This document shows, piece by piece, positions 50,895-60,162 of a stretch of DNA of 64,000 bases (position 1 is its first letter; every line of letters starts with the position of its first letter). A program made the position numbers and the translations under genes. A model generated the notes under the pieces. The model was not told where the DNA came from. It did no database searches and saw only the letters and a list, made by a program, of their open reading frames with translations. Location of the stretch: positions 1,796,501-1,860,500 of the forward strand of contig NZ_CP096255.1 of assembly GCF_011516635.5 (NCBI RefSeq), read 5' to 3'. Source of the DNA: Bradyrhizobium barranii subsp. apii (GTDB taxonomy: Bacteria > Pseudomonadota > Alphaproteobacteria > Rhizobiales > Xanthobacteraceae).

Positions 50895-51929
50895 TCACCC
50901 CAGCGACACCCCCGCCTTGGCCCGGCTGATCCCCAGCGTCAGGATGCGCTGCAGGAGATCCGGATATTTGAGCCCGGCATGTTGGGCCGCCGTGGCGAAC
51001 TCCTGGCTCTTGGCGATCTCGGGGTTGGGATTGGCTTCGATGAAATACGGCGTGCCGTCGGCGGCGAGACGAAAATCGATGCGTGCGTAGCCGTCGAGGC
51101 CGAGTGCCCGGTAGATGCGTTTCGCGGCGCGCTGGATGCGGGCGGTGACTTCCGGCGCGAGGTCCTTGGCCGGCCCGTCGACGATGCCGAGCTTCTCCTG
51201 ATAGTCGGTGTCGTGCTTGGCTTTCTCCGTGGCGATGTGCCGTGATCTGCGCCCGCCCATGCTGCCGAATTTCAGTTCCCACACCGGCAGGACGCGCAGG
51301 CGGTTGTTCCCGAGCACGCCGACATAAAGCTCTCGCCCCTCGATGAACTGCTCGGCGATGGCGGCGGATTCGACCCGCTCGTGGATGAAGGCGACGCGCT
51401 CCACGAGCTTCTCGTCGGTATCGACGATCGAGGCCTGCGAGATGCCGAAGGACCCGTCCATGTTCAGGCTCTTGACGATCAGCGGCAGCGCAAGGCGCGT
51501 CGGGCGCTTCACCTTGCGGCGCATCGGGAAGACGGCGAAGGCCGGCGCCGCGATCCGGCGGTGATGCACCAGCGTCTTGGACAGATCCTTGCCGCGCGCC
51601 AGGATCAGGCCGCGCGGATTGCACCCGGTATAAGGGACCTTCATCAGCTCGAGATAGCTGGCGATGTGCTGGTCGTAGGCGACGTTGTTGTGGAATTCCT
51701 CCAGCAACGTGAAGACCACGTGGGGCTTGAATTCCTCGATCGCCTCGCGGATCGGCTTGATCTCGTCCTGCGCACCGAGGGCGCGAACCTCGTGGCCGGC
51801 CGCACGCAAGGTGCTCACCACGTCGTATTCCGTCTTCCAGTTGTTGATTTCCTGCGGCGTGTATCCGTCGGAGGAGTCCGGAGGCATGAAGTCTGGATGC
51901 ATCAGCACCAGAATGCGTGAGCGTCTCAT
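50895..51929 (-). CDS. D-Ala-D-Ala ligase-like ATP-grasp protein
   Basis: An ATP-grasp ligase of 344 aa, built like D-alanine-D-alanine ligase but without the genomic context of peptidoglycan synthesis. N-terminal pre-ATP-grasp domain: ILVLMHPDFMPP, HVVFTLLEEFHNN and YLELMKVPYTGCNPRGLILARGKDLSK. ATP-binding domain: LIVKSLNMDGSFGISQ and IAEQFIEGRELYVGVLG. Metal-binding end: GYARIDFRLAADGTPYFIEANPNPEIA (Asp and Asn/Glu ligands). The start at 51929 overlaps the stop of the metallopeptidase gene upstream (ATGA). The substrate cannot be named; peptide or amino-acid ligation is the family activity. Confidence 0.85.
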   Translation of the reverse strand: MRRSRILVLMHPDFMPPDSSDGYTPQEINNWKTEYDVVSTLRAAGHEVRALGAQDEIKPIREAIEEFKPHVVFTLLEEFHNNVAYDQHIASYLELMKVPYTGCNPRGLILARGKDLSKTLVHHRRIAAPAFAVFPMRRKVKRPTRLALPLIVKSLNMDGSFGISQASIVDTDEKLVERVAFIHERVESAAIAEQFIEGRELYVGVLGNNRLRVLPVWELKFGSMGGRRSRHIATEKAKHDTDYQEKLGIVDGPAKDLAPEVTARIQRAAKRIYRALGLDGYARIDFRLAADGTPYFIEANPNPEIAKSQEFATAAQHAGLKYPDLLQRILTLGISRAKAGVSLG

Positions 51930-52954
51930 AGCGCGATCCATTTGCGCCGAGACGGGCCAAACAGCGCGTGCATCGTCTTGGCGGTCACGAGGACGGTGAA
52001 ATCGAGAACGAGCTTCTGTTCGGGGCCGACGGCGCGCAGATCGAGCTCACGGCAGCGGGAGATCATATCATCGAGCACGGCATCGAGTGTGAGCTGGTTC
52101 TCGCCCGTCCACCGCGCGACCAGCTGCCTGATCTGCGCGCGGTGACGCCTGATCAGGGCCGAAGCCGGCTTTGAGCGGTGATGCCGTGGATCGGCTGAAA
52201 ACAGCCGGGAGAGGTCGCGGTCGTAGGTCTTCGGCGCTGTGAAGGCGTAGAACGCCTGCTTCTTCTTGTAGTGGTCTTCGAGCGTCTGGCTGAGCCGGCC
52301 CAGCGTATCGACACGCTCCCGCGTCGTGATCAGCGGCCGCTTTCCCGCAATCTCGTGCATCAGCTCGTCGACATATTCGAGCTTCTTCAGCGCCGGCCAT
52401 CCGGCATATCGCGTCCGCCAGTTCGAGCGTGGGCGCAGCCACACCGCGAAGGTCTCGGCGAAGTCTTCATCCGGATGGCTTTGCGCGTACCACAGCCGGA
52501 GATGCTGGACGTAGCGCCTGCTGGCAGGATTGGGCCGGTAGTAGCGCGGATAGTGTTTCGACGACGGGCCGAACAGCTGCTGCCAGCGCCGGTGGCGCTG
52601 CAGCTGATAGCCGTGCTGCACGGCATGGCCGGCCTCGTGACGGAGGATACCCATGCACTCGCGCCAGGTTCCGCCCTCGACGTCGAACATCATCTTCTTC
52701 TCGAGCTTCATCAGACGGGGATGGGCGAGATAGAAGGGGATGGCGATGCCCGGTACATCGCCCGGACTGAACCATTCGCTCGAGATCCATGTGTGCGGTC
52801 GCAGCCGGATGCCCCGCTCTTCGAGCTCCTCATGGAGCGTGCTGACGCAGTCCTCGAGCCAGGTGCCTTTGACCGTAACCCTCAGGCTGGAGAGGCGCTG
52901 CTTGAGCAACTCGTCATCCGACAGCTTCTCCCAGGCAAATTTCCGGCGCGGCAT
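51926..52954 (-). CDS. Putative zinc metallopeptidase (HEAGH) coupled to ATP-grasp ligase
   Basis: A 342-residue predicted cytoplasmic protein with a zincin motif HEAGHAVQHGY (residues 106-116, zinc ligands His106 and His110, catalytic Glu107) and a likely third ligand in DEDFAETFAVW (Glu167). The rest is basic and helical (HRRWQQLFGPSSKHYPRYYRPN, YKKKQAFYAFTAPKTYDRDL). It resembles the family annotated as putative zinc-binding metallopeptidase; no signal peptide is seen. ATG 52954 (MPRRKFAWEKL) is preferred over the longer frame that runs into a repeat. The ATP-grasp gene overlaps its end, so the two products are made together. Confidence 0.8.
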   Translation of the reverse strand: MPRRKFAWEKLSDDELLKQRLSSLRVTVKGTWLEDCVSTLHEELEERGIRLRPHTWISSEWFSPGDVPGIAIPFYLAHPRLMKLEKKMMFDVEGGTWRECMGILRHEAGHAVQHGYQLQRHRRWQQLFGPSSKHYPRYYRPNPASRRYVQHLRLWYAQSHPDEDFAETFAVWLRPRSNWRTRYAGWPALKKLEYVDELMHEIAGKRPLITTRERVDTLGRLSQTLEDHYKKKQAFYAFTAPKTYDRDLSRLFSADPRHHRSKPASALIRRHRAQIRQLVARWTGENQLTLDAVLDDMISRCRELDLRAVGPEQKLVLDFTVLVTAKTMHALFGPSRRKWIAL

Positions 52955-53066
52955 CAGGAATCCAGGGGGGCAGAGATGACTCGGTATCCGGATGATGTCA
53001 TGGGCCGCAGCCGGCAACAACCCGTGGGGTTTGCGAGGGGGGCTGTGGGGCGTCAGTGCACGAGAT

Positions 53067-53157
53067 CGTAGGGTGGGCAAAGCGCAGCGTGCCCACCGTC
53101 CGCGTGCCAAAGAAAAAGGTGGGCGTGGCGCGTCGCGCCTTAGCCCACCCTATGGCA
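53067..53157. repeat. GTAGGGTGGG-family palindromic repeat, copy 3
   Basis: CGTAGGGTGGGCAAAGCGCAGCG at the left and CGCGCCTTAGCCCACCCTATGG at the right, with inner TGCCCACC / GGTGGGCG. It lies between prs and the metallopeptidase gene, upstream of the latter. Confidence 0.72.
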
Positions 53158-53171
53158 TCGCGAAACTTAAC

Positions 53172-54125
53172 CTAGTCGAACAGGCTCGACACCGACTCTT
53201 CCGCCGCGGTGCGCGCGATGGCGTCCGAGATCAGGCTGGCGATCGGAAGCGTGCGGATGTTCGGAGCCTTGGTCACCGCCTCCGTCGGCAGGATCGAGTC
53301 GGTGATCACGAGCTCCTTCAGCTTCGAGCCCGCGATGCGGGCGGCCGCGCCGCCGGAGAGCACGCCGTGGGTGATGTACGCGTAGACGTCCTTGGCCCCC
53401 TTGGCGATCAGCGCGTCGGCCGCGTTCACCAGCGTGCCGCCGGAGTCCACGATGTCGTCGATCAGGATGCAGGTGTAGCCGGCGACGTCGCCGATCACGT
53501 TCATGACCTCGGATTCGCCCGCCCTCTCGCGGCGCTTGTCGACGATCGCGAGCGGGGTGTTGATGCGCTTGGCAAGGCCACGTGCGCGCGCCACGCCGCC
53601 GACGTCAGGCGAGATCACCATCGTCTTCGAGAGGTCGAACTTGTCCTTGATGTCGCGCACCATCAGCGGCGCCGCGTAGAGGTTGTCGGTCGGGATATCG
53701 AAGAAGCCCTGGATCTGGCCGGCATGCAGGTCGAGCGTCATGACGCGGTCGACGCCGGCCTGCGTGATCAGGTTGGCGACGAGCTTGGCCGAGATCGGCG
53801 TGCGCGAACCCGATTTGCGGTCCTGCCGGGCGTAGCCGAAATAGGGCAGCACCGCGGTGATGCGGCGTGCCGAGGAGCGGCGCAGCGCATCGGTGATGAT
53901 CAGCAGTTCCATCAGATGGTCGTTGGCGGGGAACGAGGTCGACTGGATGACGAAGGCATCCGAGCCGCGGACGTTCTCCTGGATCTCGACGAAGATCTCC
54001 ATGTCGGCGAAGCGCCGTACCACCGCCTTGGTCAGCGGCAGGTCGAGGCCTTGCGCGATCGCCTGCGCGAGAGCCGGGTTTGAGTTGCCGGCGACAAGCT
54101 TGATGGAGCCGTTCTTGGCCGACAT
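53172..54125 (-). CDS. prs: Ribose-phosphate pyrophosphokinase
   Basis: Makes PRPP for nucleotide, histidine and tryptophan synthesis (317 aa). Class I signatures: [17 protein letters not shown] near the start, [21 protein letters not shown] (about 92-112) with the ATP-binding residues, [18 protein letters not shown], and the PRPP-binding loop [12 protein letters not shown] (about 218-229). Start at 54125 ([11 protein letters not shown]) follows GGAGG; the ORF is open 14 codons upstream. A monocistronic gene here. Confidence 0.96.
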   Translation of the reverse strand: MSAKNGSIKLVAGNSNPALAQAIAQGLDLPLTKAVVRRFADMEIFVEIQENVRGSDAFVIQSTSFPANDHLMELLIITDALRRSSARRITAVLPYFGYARQDRKSGSRTPISAKLVANLITQAGVDRVMTLDLHAGQIQGFFDIPTDNLYAAPLMVRDIKDKFDLSKTMVISPDVGGVARARGLAKRINTPLAIVDKRRERAGESEVMNVIGDVAGYTCILIDDIVDSGGTLVNAADALIAKGAKDVYAYITHGVLSGGAAARIAGSKLKELVITDSILPTEAVTKAPNIRTLPIASLISDAIARTAAEESVSSLFD

Positions 54126-54318
54126 GGACGCTTCCTCCCGCGCTTTGCTGGATACGACGTTCAACATCAGAGAATACCCACTGGAAGCACGGTTACGACG
54201 GGCGAGGAAATATCAGGCCGGGGCCTGCAATGGCAACCCGGCATGCTACGTTTTCCCTCCGAAATCCTGAGTCGGGCCAACGGTTTGGCCGCAACTTGGG
54301 GCCGTGGTTTCGCGGGGG

Positions 54319-54918
54319 TTATCGCTCGGCATAGCCCAGCGCCGAGGCCGGCATCTCGGCCGCCGGAGCCTCCGGGATCACGCTGGCCACCGCCGGGCCC
54401 CGCAAGCCGGGAACAGTGCCCGGCGCGTCCGGGGTTCCGTTGATCATGTTGGAAAGTCCGCTGAATCCGGCCTGGGCGATCTTCCGCAGCACCAGGTCGT
54501 CGGCGGCGCCCCAGGGATCGCGGCCGCCCTTGGCGGCGGTCAGTTCCTCGCCGGAGAGGCGCAATGCCCGCTGCTGGTTGGCGTCGTAGACGTCCCAGAC
54601 CCAGGCGATCACGGTCTTGCCGCGCACGATTTGGGCGGAGAGGTAACTGCGCACGCGATAGGCAGCCGTTCCCTCGCGGGAGACGACGGACAGGCTGCGC
54701 AGCTTGGATTCGCTGTCGAGAACGCCGACCATGCGGTCGAACACCTGCGGGGGCGGCCCGTCGATCGATTCGAAGGCCACGGTCGCCCCTGAGCCGGCGC
54801 TCGGCGCCATCGCATAGGAGTTGGCGGCACCGCCGCCAAGCGCGACCGCCGCTGCCAGCAGCATGACCGCCAGCACACGCGAACCCGCGCGGCCCAGGAT
54901 GAATGACGCGTCCCTCAT
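54319..54918 (-). CDS. Secreted hypothetical protein
   Basis: A 199-residue protein with an N-terminal export signal (RVLAVMLLAAAVALGGGAANSYA, residues 14-36). The mature domain has ATVAFESIDGPPPQVFDRMVGVLDSE, LSVVSREGTAAYRVRSYLSAQIVRGKTVIAWVWDVYD and ends in a Pro/Ala-rich tail. The pattern of conserved hydrophobic strands suggests a compact periplasmic domain, but I do not recognise the family. It lies upstream of prs in the same direction, with a 193-base gap. Confidence 0.68.
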   Translation of the reverse strand: MRDASFILGRAGSRVLAVMLLAAAVALGGGAANSYAMAPSAGSGATVAFESIDGPPPQVFDRMVGVLDSESKLRSLSVVSREGTAAYRVRSYLSAQIVRGKTVIAWVWDVYDANQQRALRLSGEELTAAKGGRDPWGAADDLVLRKIAQAGFSGLSNMINGTPDAPGTVPGLRGPAVASVIPEAPAAEMPASALGYAER

Positions 54919-55035
54919 TATGGAGGGCAGCGATATCGTTAAAACGCATTAACGTCTAGGGCGGGAATGCTACATCGGCCCTCTGGAGCGCATCGCGGCC
55001 GGGGCCGGTGGGCGGCCCGGCCGCGACATGCTCGC

Positions 55036-55968
55036 TCAGGCTGCCAGATGATGTCGCATCGCAGCCTGGATCCACACCCATTCCCGGTTTGGGCTGGCGT
55101 CCGGGGACTGCCCTCTCATGATGGCCGCCAGTTCCCAATAGCGGTTCGCGCGAGCATCGTGCCGGACATATTTCGTGCGCATCCAGTTACGGAAGCCGGC
55201 GTCGGGCTTCTGGTTCATCAGGCGAGCCGAGATCTCCAGCCAATCCCGCGCCAGCTCATTGGCTTGCGCGGATGACGGTTCAAGCCCCTGTTCGATGGCT
55301 TGCTTCGCCCTGAGCACTATGGCGTCGCTGGCTTCCTGACAGGCCTTCATATCGATGGCCTCGCGATCCCAGACATCACCGGCGTTGGCTCGCATATTGG
55401 CGATGAAGGAGGGATCGCTCAGGAGCGTTGCAAGCTCGATCCATGCGTCGCATTGCTCAGGCGTTGGCGCGTCGGGCAGTTCCGGGACGGTCGCTTCCAC
55501 CATCTGGCGGACCCATTCCTGATCGATGTTGATGCCGTCGGACACTCTTTCAAAAAAGCGTTCAACCACGTTGCGTCGTTCCACGCGGGACAGTTGCGTC
55601 ATGCTCCAAAATCTCCTCAGGTCGGCTTCGGTGAGTTGCGGTGAACGCAACGCAGCCCGCAGCGCGGCGGCGACGCGGCGCTGAGCGGCGATCTCCGCCT
55701 CCAGCGCTTCGAGCCGCAGCTTCAGAGCCTCGGCAAGCGACAGCTCCTGGCAGAGGACCTCCCGGATCGCATCCAGGCCAAGGCCGGCATCACGGAGACA
55801 GCGGATGAGCTCCAGTCGGACGAGTTCGCTATCCGTGAAGACGCGGTAGCCGCTCGCAGTTCGGTCTGCCGGCGGCAACAATCCCTCGTCCGAATAGAAG
55901 CGAAGCTTGCGGACCGAGATGCCGCAGAGCCGTGCCGCTTCGCCGATGCTGTAGGTGCGTTGCTTCAT
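55036..55968 (-). CDS. MerR-family transcriptional regulator with TipAS-like effector domain
   Basis: A 310-residue regulator. The N-terminal MerR winged helix is YSIGEAARLCGISVRKLRFYSDEGLLPPADRTASGYRVFTD in overlapping segments (residues 6-46), followed by the coiled coil LSLAEALKLRLEALEAEIAAQRRVAAAL. Residues 125-300 are helical and Trp-rich (WIELATLLSDPSFIANMRANAG, ARDWLEISARLMNQ, WELAAIMRG), resembling the drug-binding TipAS region. The effector is unknown; a multidrug-type ligand is plausible. It neighbours pgeF in the same orientation with a 73-base gap. Confidence 0.85.
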   Translation of the reverse strand: MKQRTYSIGEAARLCGISVRKLRFYSDEGLLPPADRTASGYRVFTDSELVRLELIRCLRDAGLGLDAIREVLCQELSLAEALKLRLEALEAEIAAQRRVAAALRAALRSPQLTEADLRRFWSMTQLSRVERRNVVERFFERVSDGINIDQEWVRQMVEATVPELPDAPTPEQCDAWIELATLLSDPSFIANMRANAGDVWDREAIDMKACQEASDAIVLRAKQAIEQGLEPSSAQANELARDWLEISARLMNQKPDAGFRNWMRTKYVRHDARANRYWELAAIMRGQSPDASPNREWVWIQAAMRHHLAA

Positions 55969-56040
55969 TCCGCGTTTCTGCGGTTTCCAGCAGGTGGAGA
56001 GTCAAGGCCGTTTTGAAGCAAGAACGAAGCGACGGCCAGC

Positions 56041-56808
56041 TTACCCCTCGAGCGCGATCGCGTGGATGTGGCGGCCGTAATCCGGCTCCTTGCGATGCAC
56101 CGAGCGGCGATAGCTGAAGAAGCGGTCGTCGGCATAGGTGTCCAGACCAAGATCGTCGATCATCAGGATGCCGGCGGCTTCGAGCCGCTTCCGGATGAAC
56201 CCGGCGAGGTCGAACATCGCGTGTCCGGCGCGCACCGACGGGATGAAGAACATGGCGTTGTCCGCGTCCGCCTCGATGAAGCGCGCCACGAACTCGTTGC
56301 CGACCTCGTAGCTGTCCTGACGGATCAAGGGGCCGATCGCGGCGATGATGCCGCTGCGCGTGGCGCCGAGCTTCTCCATCGCCGAGATCGTCTGTTCCAG
56401 CACGCCGGTCAGCGCGCCCTTCCAGCCGGCATGGGCACCGCCGATCACGCGCGCGTTGGGGTCGACGAACAGCACCGGCCCGCAATCGGCGGTGGAGACG
56501 CCGAGCGCGATGCCGGGCGTTTTGGTGACGAGTGCATCGCCCTTCGGCCGCGGTCCGCTCGGCCACGGCGCTTCGGCAACGAGGACATCGGGCGAATGGA
56601 TCTGGTGCAGGCTGATGAAGCGCTCCGGGGCGACGCCGACATGCTCGGCCATGCGGCGGCGGTTCTCCGCGACATGCGCCGGATCGTCGTTGGAGCCGAG
56701 CCCGCCATTGAGCGCCGAATAAATCCCGCCCGAGACACCGCCCTCGCGGGTGAAGAAGGCGTGGCGCAGGCCGGGCACGGCCGACAGCAGCGACGAAGCA
56801 AGCGTCAT
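56041..56808 (-). CDS. pgeF: Peptidoglycan editing factor PgeF (YfiH, multicopper laccase-like fold)
   Basis: A 255-residue member of the YfiH/PgeF family, which in E. coli prevents incorporation of L-Ser in place of L-Ala in muropeptides. Family motifs: HAFFTREGGVSGG (15-27), LHQIHSPDV, DALVTKTPGIALGVSTADCGPVLF with the metal-binding Cys, and IGGAHAGWKGALTGVLE with the metal-binding His. The start overlaps the midA stop by four bases, completing the lgt-midA-pgeF operon. Confidence 0.92.
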   Translation of the reverse strand: MTLASSLLSAVPGLRHAFFTREGGVSGGIYSALNGGLGSNDDPAHVAENRRRMAEHVGVAPERFISLHQIHSPDVLVAEAPWPSGPRPKGDALVTKTPGIALGVSTADCGPVLFVDPNARVIGGAHAGWKGALTGVLEQTISAMEKLGATRSGIIAAIGPLIRQDSYEVGNEFVARFIEADADNAMFFIPSVRAGHAMFDLAGFIRKRLEAAGILMIDDLGLDTYADDRFFSYRRSVHRKEPDYGRHIHAIALEG

Positions 56809-57923
56809 GAGGCGCCTCCGGCCTGTTCGAGATCGCTGAGGCCGGCGATGCCGGTCAGCCGCGGCTCGGAGATGCCGAGCACCTTGAACATCGAGCCCAT
56901 GCCGCTGCGCCCGGTATCGGTCAGGCGCTTGAGCGCCACCGAAATGTCGGTGGCGACTTCAGGCGTCGCCTTCTGCATCAGGGCGGCCGCGCGGGTATCG
57001 ATGCCGACGCGCTTGAGGAAATCACCCTGCGTCACCGGGCCGTGCACACGGGCGCCGACATCCTCGGCCGCGCGCGCCAGGGCCTGGAAGTCGACATGGG
57101 CGGTGACGTCGGCCTGGCCCGGCGCCTTCAGGGGATCGGTGAAGGTGTGGCGCGCGATCGCCTGGAAGGTGTCGCCGGCATCGCTGCGCAGATGGCCGTA
57201 GTCGATGATCAGCGCCGCGCCGTCCTGGTCGCGCACGCGCGTGGCGAGCTTCATGATCTCGCCGTCGGGTCGCCATTCGAACACGGCGCCAACGGGAGCG
57301 GCGCGCACCAGAGGCGGCAGCAGCACGTCGAAGCGCGGCGTCGGGTCGGCGGCCGCGCCGAATTGAAGCTTGCCGTTGGGATCGATCTCGATCACGCGCT
57401 CGTGCCAGCCGTTCTCGCGCTTCACCATCTGGCGGATCGGCAGCACGTCGAAATATTCGTTGGCGAGGATGATGCTCGGGCCTTCCGGCACGTCGTCGAT
57501 GCTGTCGTGCCAGGCGATGTTGCGCACGCCTGCCAGCGTCGCACTCTGCCGCTCGCGCAGCACGGGATTGACCTCGACCATGTGGACGTGAAGCGCCTGG
57601 TAGAGCGGCGGCAGCACGCGCAGCGCGCGCAGGGCATCCGCCATCATGGTGCCGCGGCCGGGGCCGAGCTCGATCAGCCGCAGGAATTGCGGCGAGCCCA
57701 TCTGCTTCCACACCGAGGCGGTCCACAGCCCCAGGAGCTCGCCGAACATCTGGCTGACCTCGGGCGCTGTGGTGAAGTCGCCTTCGCGCCCGAGCGGATC
57801 GCGCGAGACGTAATAGCCATAGCGCGGATGCATCAGGCACAGTTCCATGTACCGCCAGACCGGCATGGGCCCTGAGGATTTGATCAGCGCCCTGATCTCG
57901 TTGAGTAGCGGCTGTTCGGTCAC
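56805..57923 (-). CDS. MidA/NDUFAF7-type SAM-dependent methyltransferase
   Basis: A 372-residue methyltransferase of the MidA family; the mitochondrial homologue NDUFAF7 methylates an arginine of complex I subunit NDUFS2. The SAM domain has LRLIELGPGRGTMMADALRAL (about 82-102) and ILANEYFDVLPIRQMV; the N-terminal blocks PMPVWRYMELCLMHPRYGYYVSRDPLGREGDFTTAPEVSQMFGELLG (in overlapping parts) are diagnostic. The bacterial target is assumed to be complex I but is unproven. It lies between lgt and pgeF in one operon. Confidence 0.9.
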   Translation of the reverse strand: MTEQPLLNEIRALIKSSGPMPVWRYMELCLMHPRYGYYVSRDPLGREGDFTTAPEVSQMFGELLGLWTASVWKQMGSPQFLRLIELGPGRGTMMADALRALRVLPPLYQALHVHMVEVNPVLRERQSATLAGVRNIAWHDSIDDVPEGPSIILANEYFDVLPIRQMVKRENGWHERVIEIDPNGKLQFGAAADPTPRFDVLLPPLVRAAPVGAVFEWRPDGEIMKLATRVRDQDGAALIIDYGHLRSDAGDTFQAIARHTFTDPLKAPGQADVTAHVDFQALARAAEDVGARVHGPVTQGDFLKRVGIDTRAAALMQKATPEVATDISVALKRLTDTGRSGMGSMFKVLGISEPRLTGIAGLSDLEQAGGAS

Positions 57924-57944
57924 GGTCTGTCTTCTCGAAAGGAA

Positions 57945-58790
57945 TTAACTGATGGCCCCGGCGGGCTTCGGCGCGCCGCGCCTGATAGCCAATACAATAA
58001 GTATGAGGCCTACAATAAGCATCGGGATCGACAACAGCATGCCCATGGTTAATCCGCCCCAGAGGAAGCCGAGCTGGACGTCCGGCTCGCGAAAATGCTC
58101 GCCGGCGATGCGGGTCAGGCCATAGATCAGGATGAAGGCGCCGAGGATCATGCCGGGCCGCTTCAGGGCGCCGAAACGGATCATGATCGCGAGCACGGTG
58201 AACAGCAGGATGCCCTCCATGCCGGCCTCATAGAGCTGGCTCGGATGGCGCGGCAGCTGCGTCGGATCGTTGGGGAAGATCATCGCCCATGGCAGGCTGG
58301 GGTCGGTGGCGCGGCCCCACAATTCGCCATTGATGAAATTGGTGATGCGTCCGAGCAGCAGCCCGACCGGGGCGACCGCCGTGGTGATGTCGCCCAGCGA
58401 CAGGATCGAGATGCGGTTGCGATAGGCAAACCACATCACCGCGACGACGCAGCCGAGGAAGCCGCCATGGAAGGACATGCCGCCCTCCCACAATTTGAAG
58501 ATCGCGGCGGGGTGTTCGATGAAGAAGGGCAGATTGTAGAACAGCACGTAGCCGGTGCGGCCGCCGAGGATGATGCCGAGCGTGACCCACAGGATGAAGT
58601 CGTCGATCTGCACCAGCGACATCGGCGCGGGGCCGCTCCACAGGCGCTCTTTCTTCAGCAGCGAGCGCGCATAGAGCCAGCCGAACACGATGCCGCTGAT
58701 ATAGGCCAGCGCATACCAGCGGATCGCGAACGGACCGATCTCGATCGCGATCGGCTTGAAGGCGGGAAAGTCGATGAGCAGAAAGGGCAT
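57945..58790 (-). CDS. lgt: Prolipoprotein diacylglyceryl transferase
   Basis: Inner-membrane enzyme (281 aa) that transfers diacylglycerol from phosphatidylglycerol to the lipobox cysteine. Seven membrane helices; catalytic and conserved residues His108 in MSFHGGFLG and the Lgt signature [14 protein letters not shown] (147-160, with Arg148 and Asn151). ATG 58790 ([11 protein letters not shown]) is the family start; the longer open frame to 59159 was rejected because it is antisense-like sequence over the hydrolase gene. Operon with midA and pgeF downstream; LspA at 7450 acts next. Confidence 0.96.
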   Translation of the reverse strand: MPFLLIDFPAFKPIAIEIGPFAIRWYALAYISGIVFGWLYARSLLKKERLWSGPAPMSLVQIDDFILWVTLGIILGGRTGYVLFYNLPFFIEHPAAIFKLWEGGMSFHGGFLGCVVAVMWFAYRNRISILSLGDITTAVAPVGLLLGRITNFINGELWGRATDPSLPWAMIFPNDPTQLPRHPSQLYEAGMEGILLFTVLAIMIRFGALKRPGMILGAFILIYGLTRIAGEHFREPDVQLGFLWGGLTMGMLLSIPMLIVGLILIVLAIRRGAPKPAGAIS

Positions 58791-58804
58791 CAGGCTTTCT
58801 AGAC

Positions 58805-59536
58805 TTAAACGAGATTGCGGCGATAGAGCGCCAGCAGACGCTCCCAATGCCGCTCGGCAGCGTCGCGGTCGTAGACCGGACGCTTGAGGAAGGCGAAGCC
58901 GTGATGCGTGCCGGGATAGATCTCGACCTCGGCCTTGGCTCCGCTCATGCCCTGCTTGACCTTCTCGATGACCTCGGCGGGCGCGTAGATGTCGGTCTCG
59001 GCGCAGGCGAAATAGAGCTCGGCCTTGGTCCTGCCGGCGGCGAGATGCGGGCTGTTGTCTTCGTCGGTCGCCAGATGCGTTCCGTAGATCGAGGCGGCGG
59101 CCTTGACGCGGTCGGCAAAGTGCGTGGCCGCGTTGACGGCGTAACGGCCGCTCATGCAATAGCCGACGGTGCCGACGATTTTCGTATTGGCAGCCGTCTG
59201 GCCCTCGGCATAGGTGAGCAGGGCCCTGGTGTCCTCCATGATCATGGGAATGTTGAGCGAGGCCATGAGCTGGAACATGCGCTTGCGCTCAGGCGCGTTC
59301 GGATCGGCCGGCAGCGCGCCGAGCTCCATCACGCCGGAGCGGTAATAGAGGTTCGGCAGCATCACGTAATAGCCCGAGGTGGCGAGCCGGCGCGCCATGT
59401 CGCGCAGCTCTTCGCGGATCGCCGGCGCATCCATGTAGAACAGGATGACCGGAAACGGCCCGCCGCGTTCGGGATGGGTGATGAAGGTTGCGGTGTGGCC
59501 GTCCTTGGTGGGAATCGCGATCTGCTGATCGATCAT
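58805..59536 (-). CDS. Dienelactone hydrolase family protein
   Basis: Alpha/beta hydrolase of 243 aa. The nucleophile elbow is [10 protein letters not shown], so the nucleophile is a cysteine as in dienelactone hydrolases; [10 protein letters not shown] and THHGFAF supply the Asp and His of the triad, and [12 protein letters not shown] is a family block. ATG 59536 ([13 protein letters not shown]) is the natural start; the extra 46 codons upstream are not conserved. The substrate is unknown. It is 14 bases upstream of lgt in the same orientation and may share its transcript. Confidence 0.9.
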   Translation of the reverse strand: MIDQQIAIPTKDGHTATFITHPERGGPFPVILFYMDAPAIREELRDMARRLATSGYYVMLPNLYYRSGVMELGALPADPNAPERKRMFQLMASLNIPMIMEDTRALLTYAEGQTAANTKIVGTVGYCMSGRYAVNAATHFADRVKAAASIYGTHLATDEDNSPHLAAGRTKAELYFACAETDIYAPAEVIEKVKQGMSGAKAEVEIYPGTHHGFAFLKRPVYDRDAAERHWERLLALYRRNLV

Positions 59537-59703
59537 CTCGTGCGCCTTCTGATTCTTGTTATGCAGGGACGTTGAATACGATTGCAAGGAAACCGGGGCA
59601 TGACAAGGATACCGCCGATCGGCCCTTGAACCGTTTCGCCCGGATTGCCATTGTCTTTTCGCGCGTTCGCGCAAAGTTTATCTGAGGCCGCCAGGAGACC
59701 GAC

Positions 59704-59964
59704 ATGACCCAGACCAACAACCGGTTTTTCGACGAGATCGGCCGCCTGATGAACGACGCCGCCGGTGCCGCCCAGGGCGTCAAGCGCGAGTTCGACACCG
59801 TGATGCGCACCCAGGCCGAGAAATTCCTGCGCGACATGGACCTGGTCAAGCGCGAGGAATTCGAGGCGGTCAAGGACATGGCCCGCCTCGCCCGCGAGGA
59901 GAACGAGGCCCTGAAGGTGCGCATCTTGGCGCTGGAGGCCAAGCTCGGCGGAACGCCGACGTAA
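59704..59964 (+). CDS. UbiK/BMFP-type accessory factor
   Basis: An 86-residue mostly helical protein of the YqiC/BMFP family. NNRFFDEIGRLMNDAAGAAQGVKREFD is the amphipathic N-terminal part and LVKREEFEAVKDMARLAREENEALKVRILALEAKL the C-terminal coiled coil for trimerisation. Homologues bind lipids and, in E. coli (UbiK), assist ubiquinone biosynthesis. Divergent from the dienelactone hydrolase gene. Confidence 0.9.
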   Translation: MTQTNNRFFDEIGRLMNDAAGAAQGVKREFDTVMRTQAEKFLRDMDLVKREEFEAVKDMARLAREENEALKVRILALEAKLGGTPT

Positions 59965-59980
59965 GGCCGCCGCTCTCGCT

Positions 59981-60003
59981 TACCCTCCCCTCCAGGGGAG
60001 GGT
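59981..60003. repeat. Short TACCCTCCCC hairpin
   Basis: ACCCTCCCCT (59982-59991) pairs with AGGGGAGGGT (59994-60003) with a 2-base gap. It follows the UbiK/BMFP gene and is related to the repeat at 43263-43426. The rest of the gap to 60113 holds no gene. Confidence 0.6.
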
Positions 60004-60113
60004 GGGAACCCCGCCGGGCGGGCCATTCTCCTTGTCATTTCCGCATCTTCCGGGTAAAAGCCCGCCAAGTTCGTGGCCCCCGCACCCCTGGAGGCTTGCT
60101 GCGAACTGCACCA

Positions 60114-60132
60114 TGGGCCGCGCTGCGGCCCA
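60114..60132 (+). promoter_or_regulatory. Leader hairpin upstream of rplY
   Basis: TGGGCCGC (60114-60121) pairs with GCGGCCCA (60125-60132) around a GCT loop, followed by TTAACTTTTGC. It ends 30 bases before the rplY start, so it is either a terminator of upstream reading or a leader structure controlling rplY. No strong T-run favours the second. Confidence 0.35.
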
Positions 60133-60162
60133 TTAACTTTTGCAAAAACAAGGACTTAGACT

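Noticed and set aside
58791..59159. N-terminal extension of lgt
   Set aside because: It runs antisense-frame through the hydrolase gene; MPFLLIDFP at 58790 is the family start.
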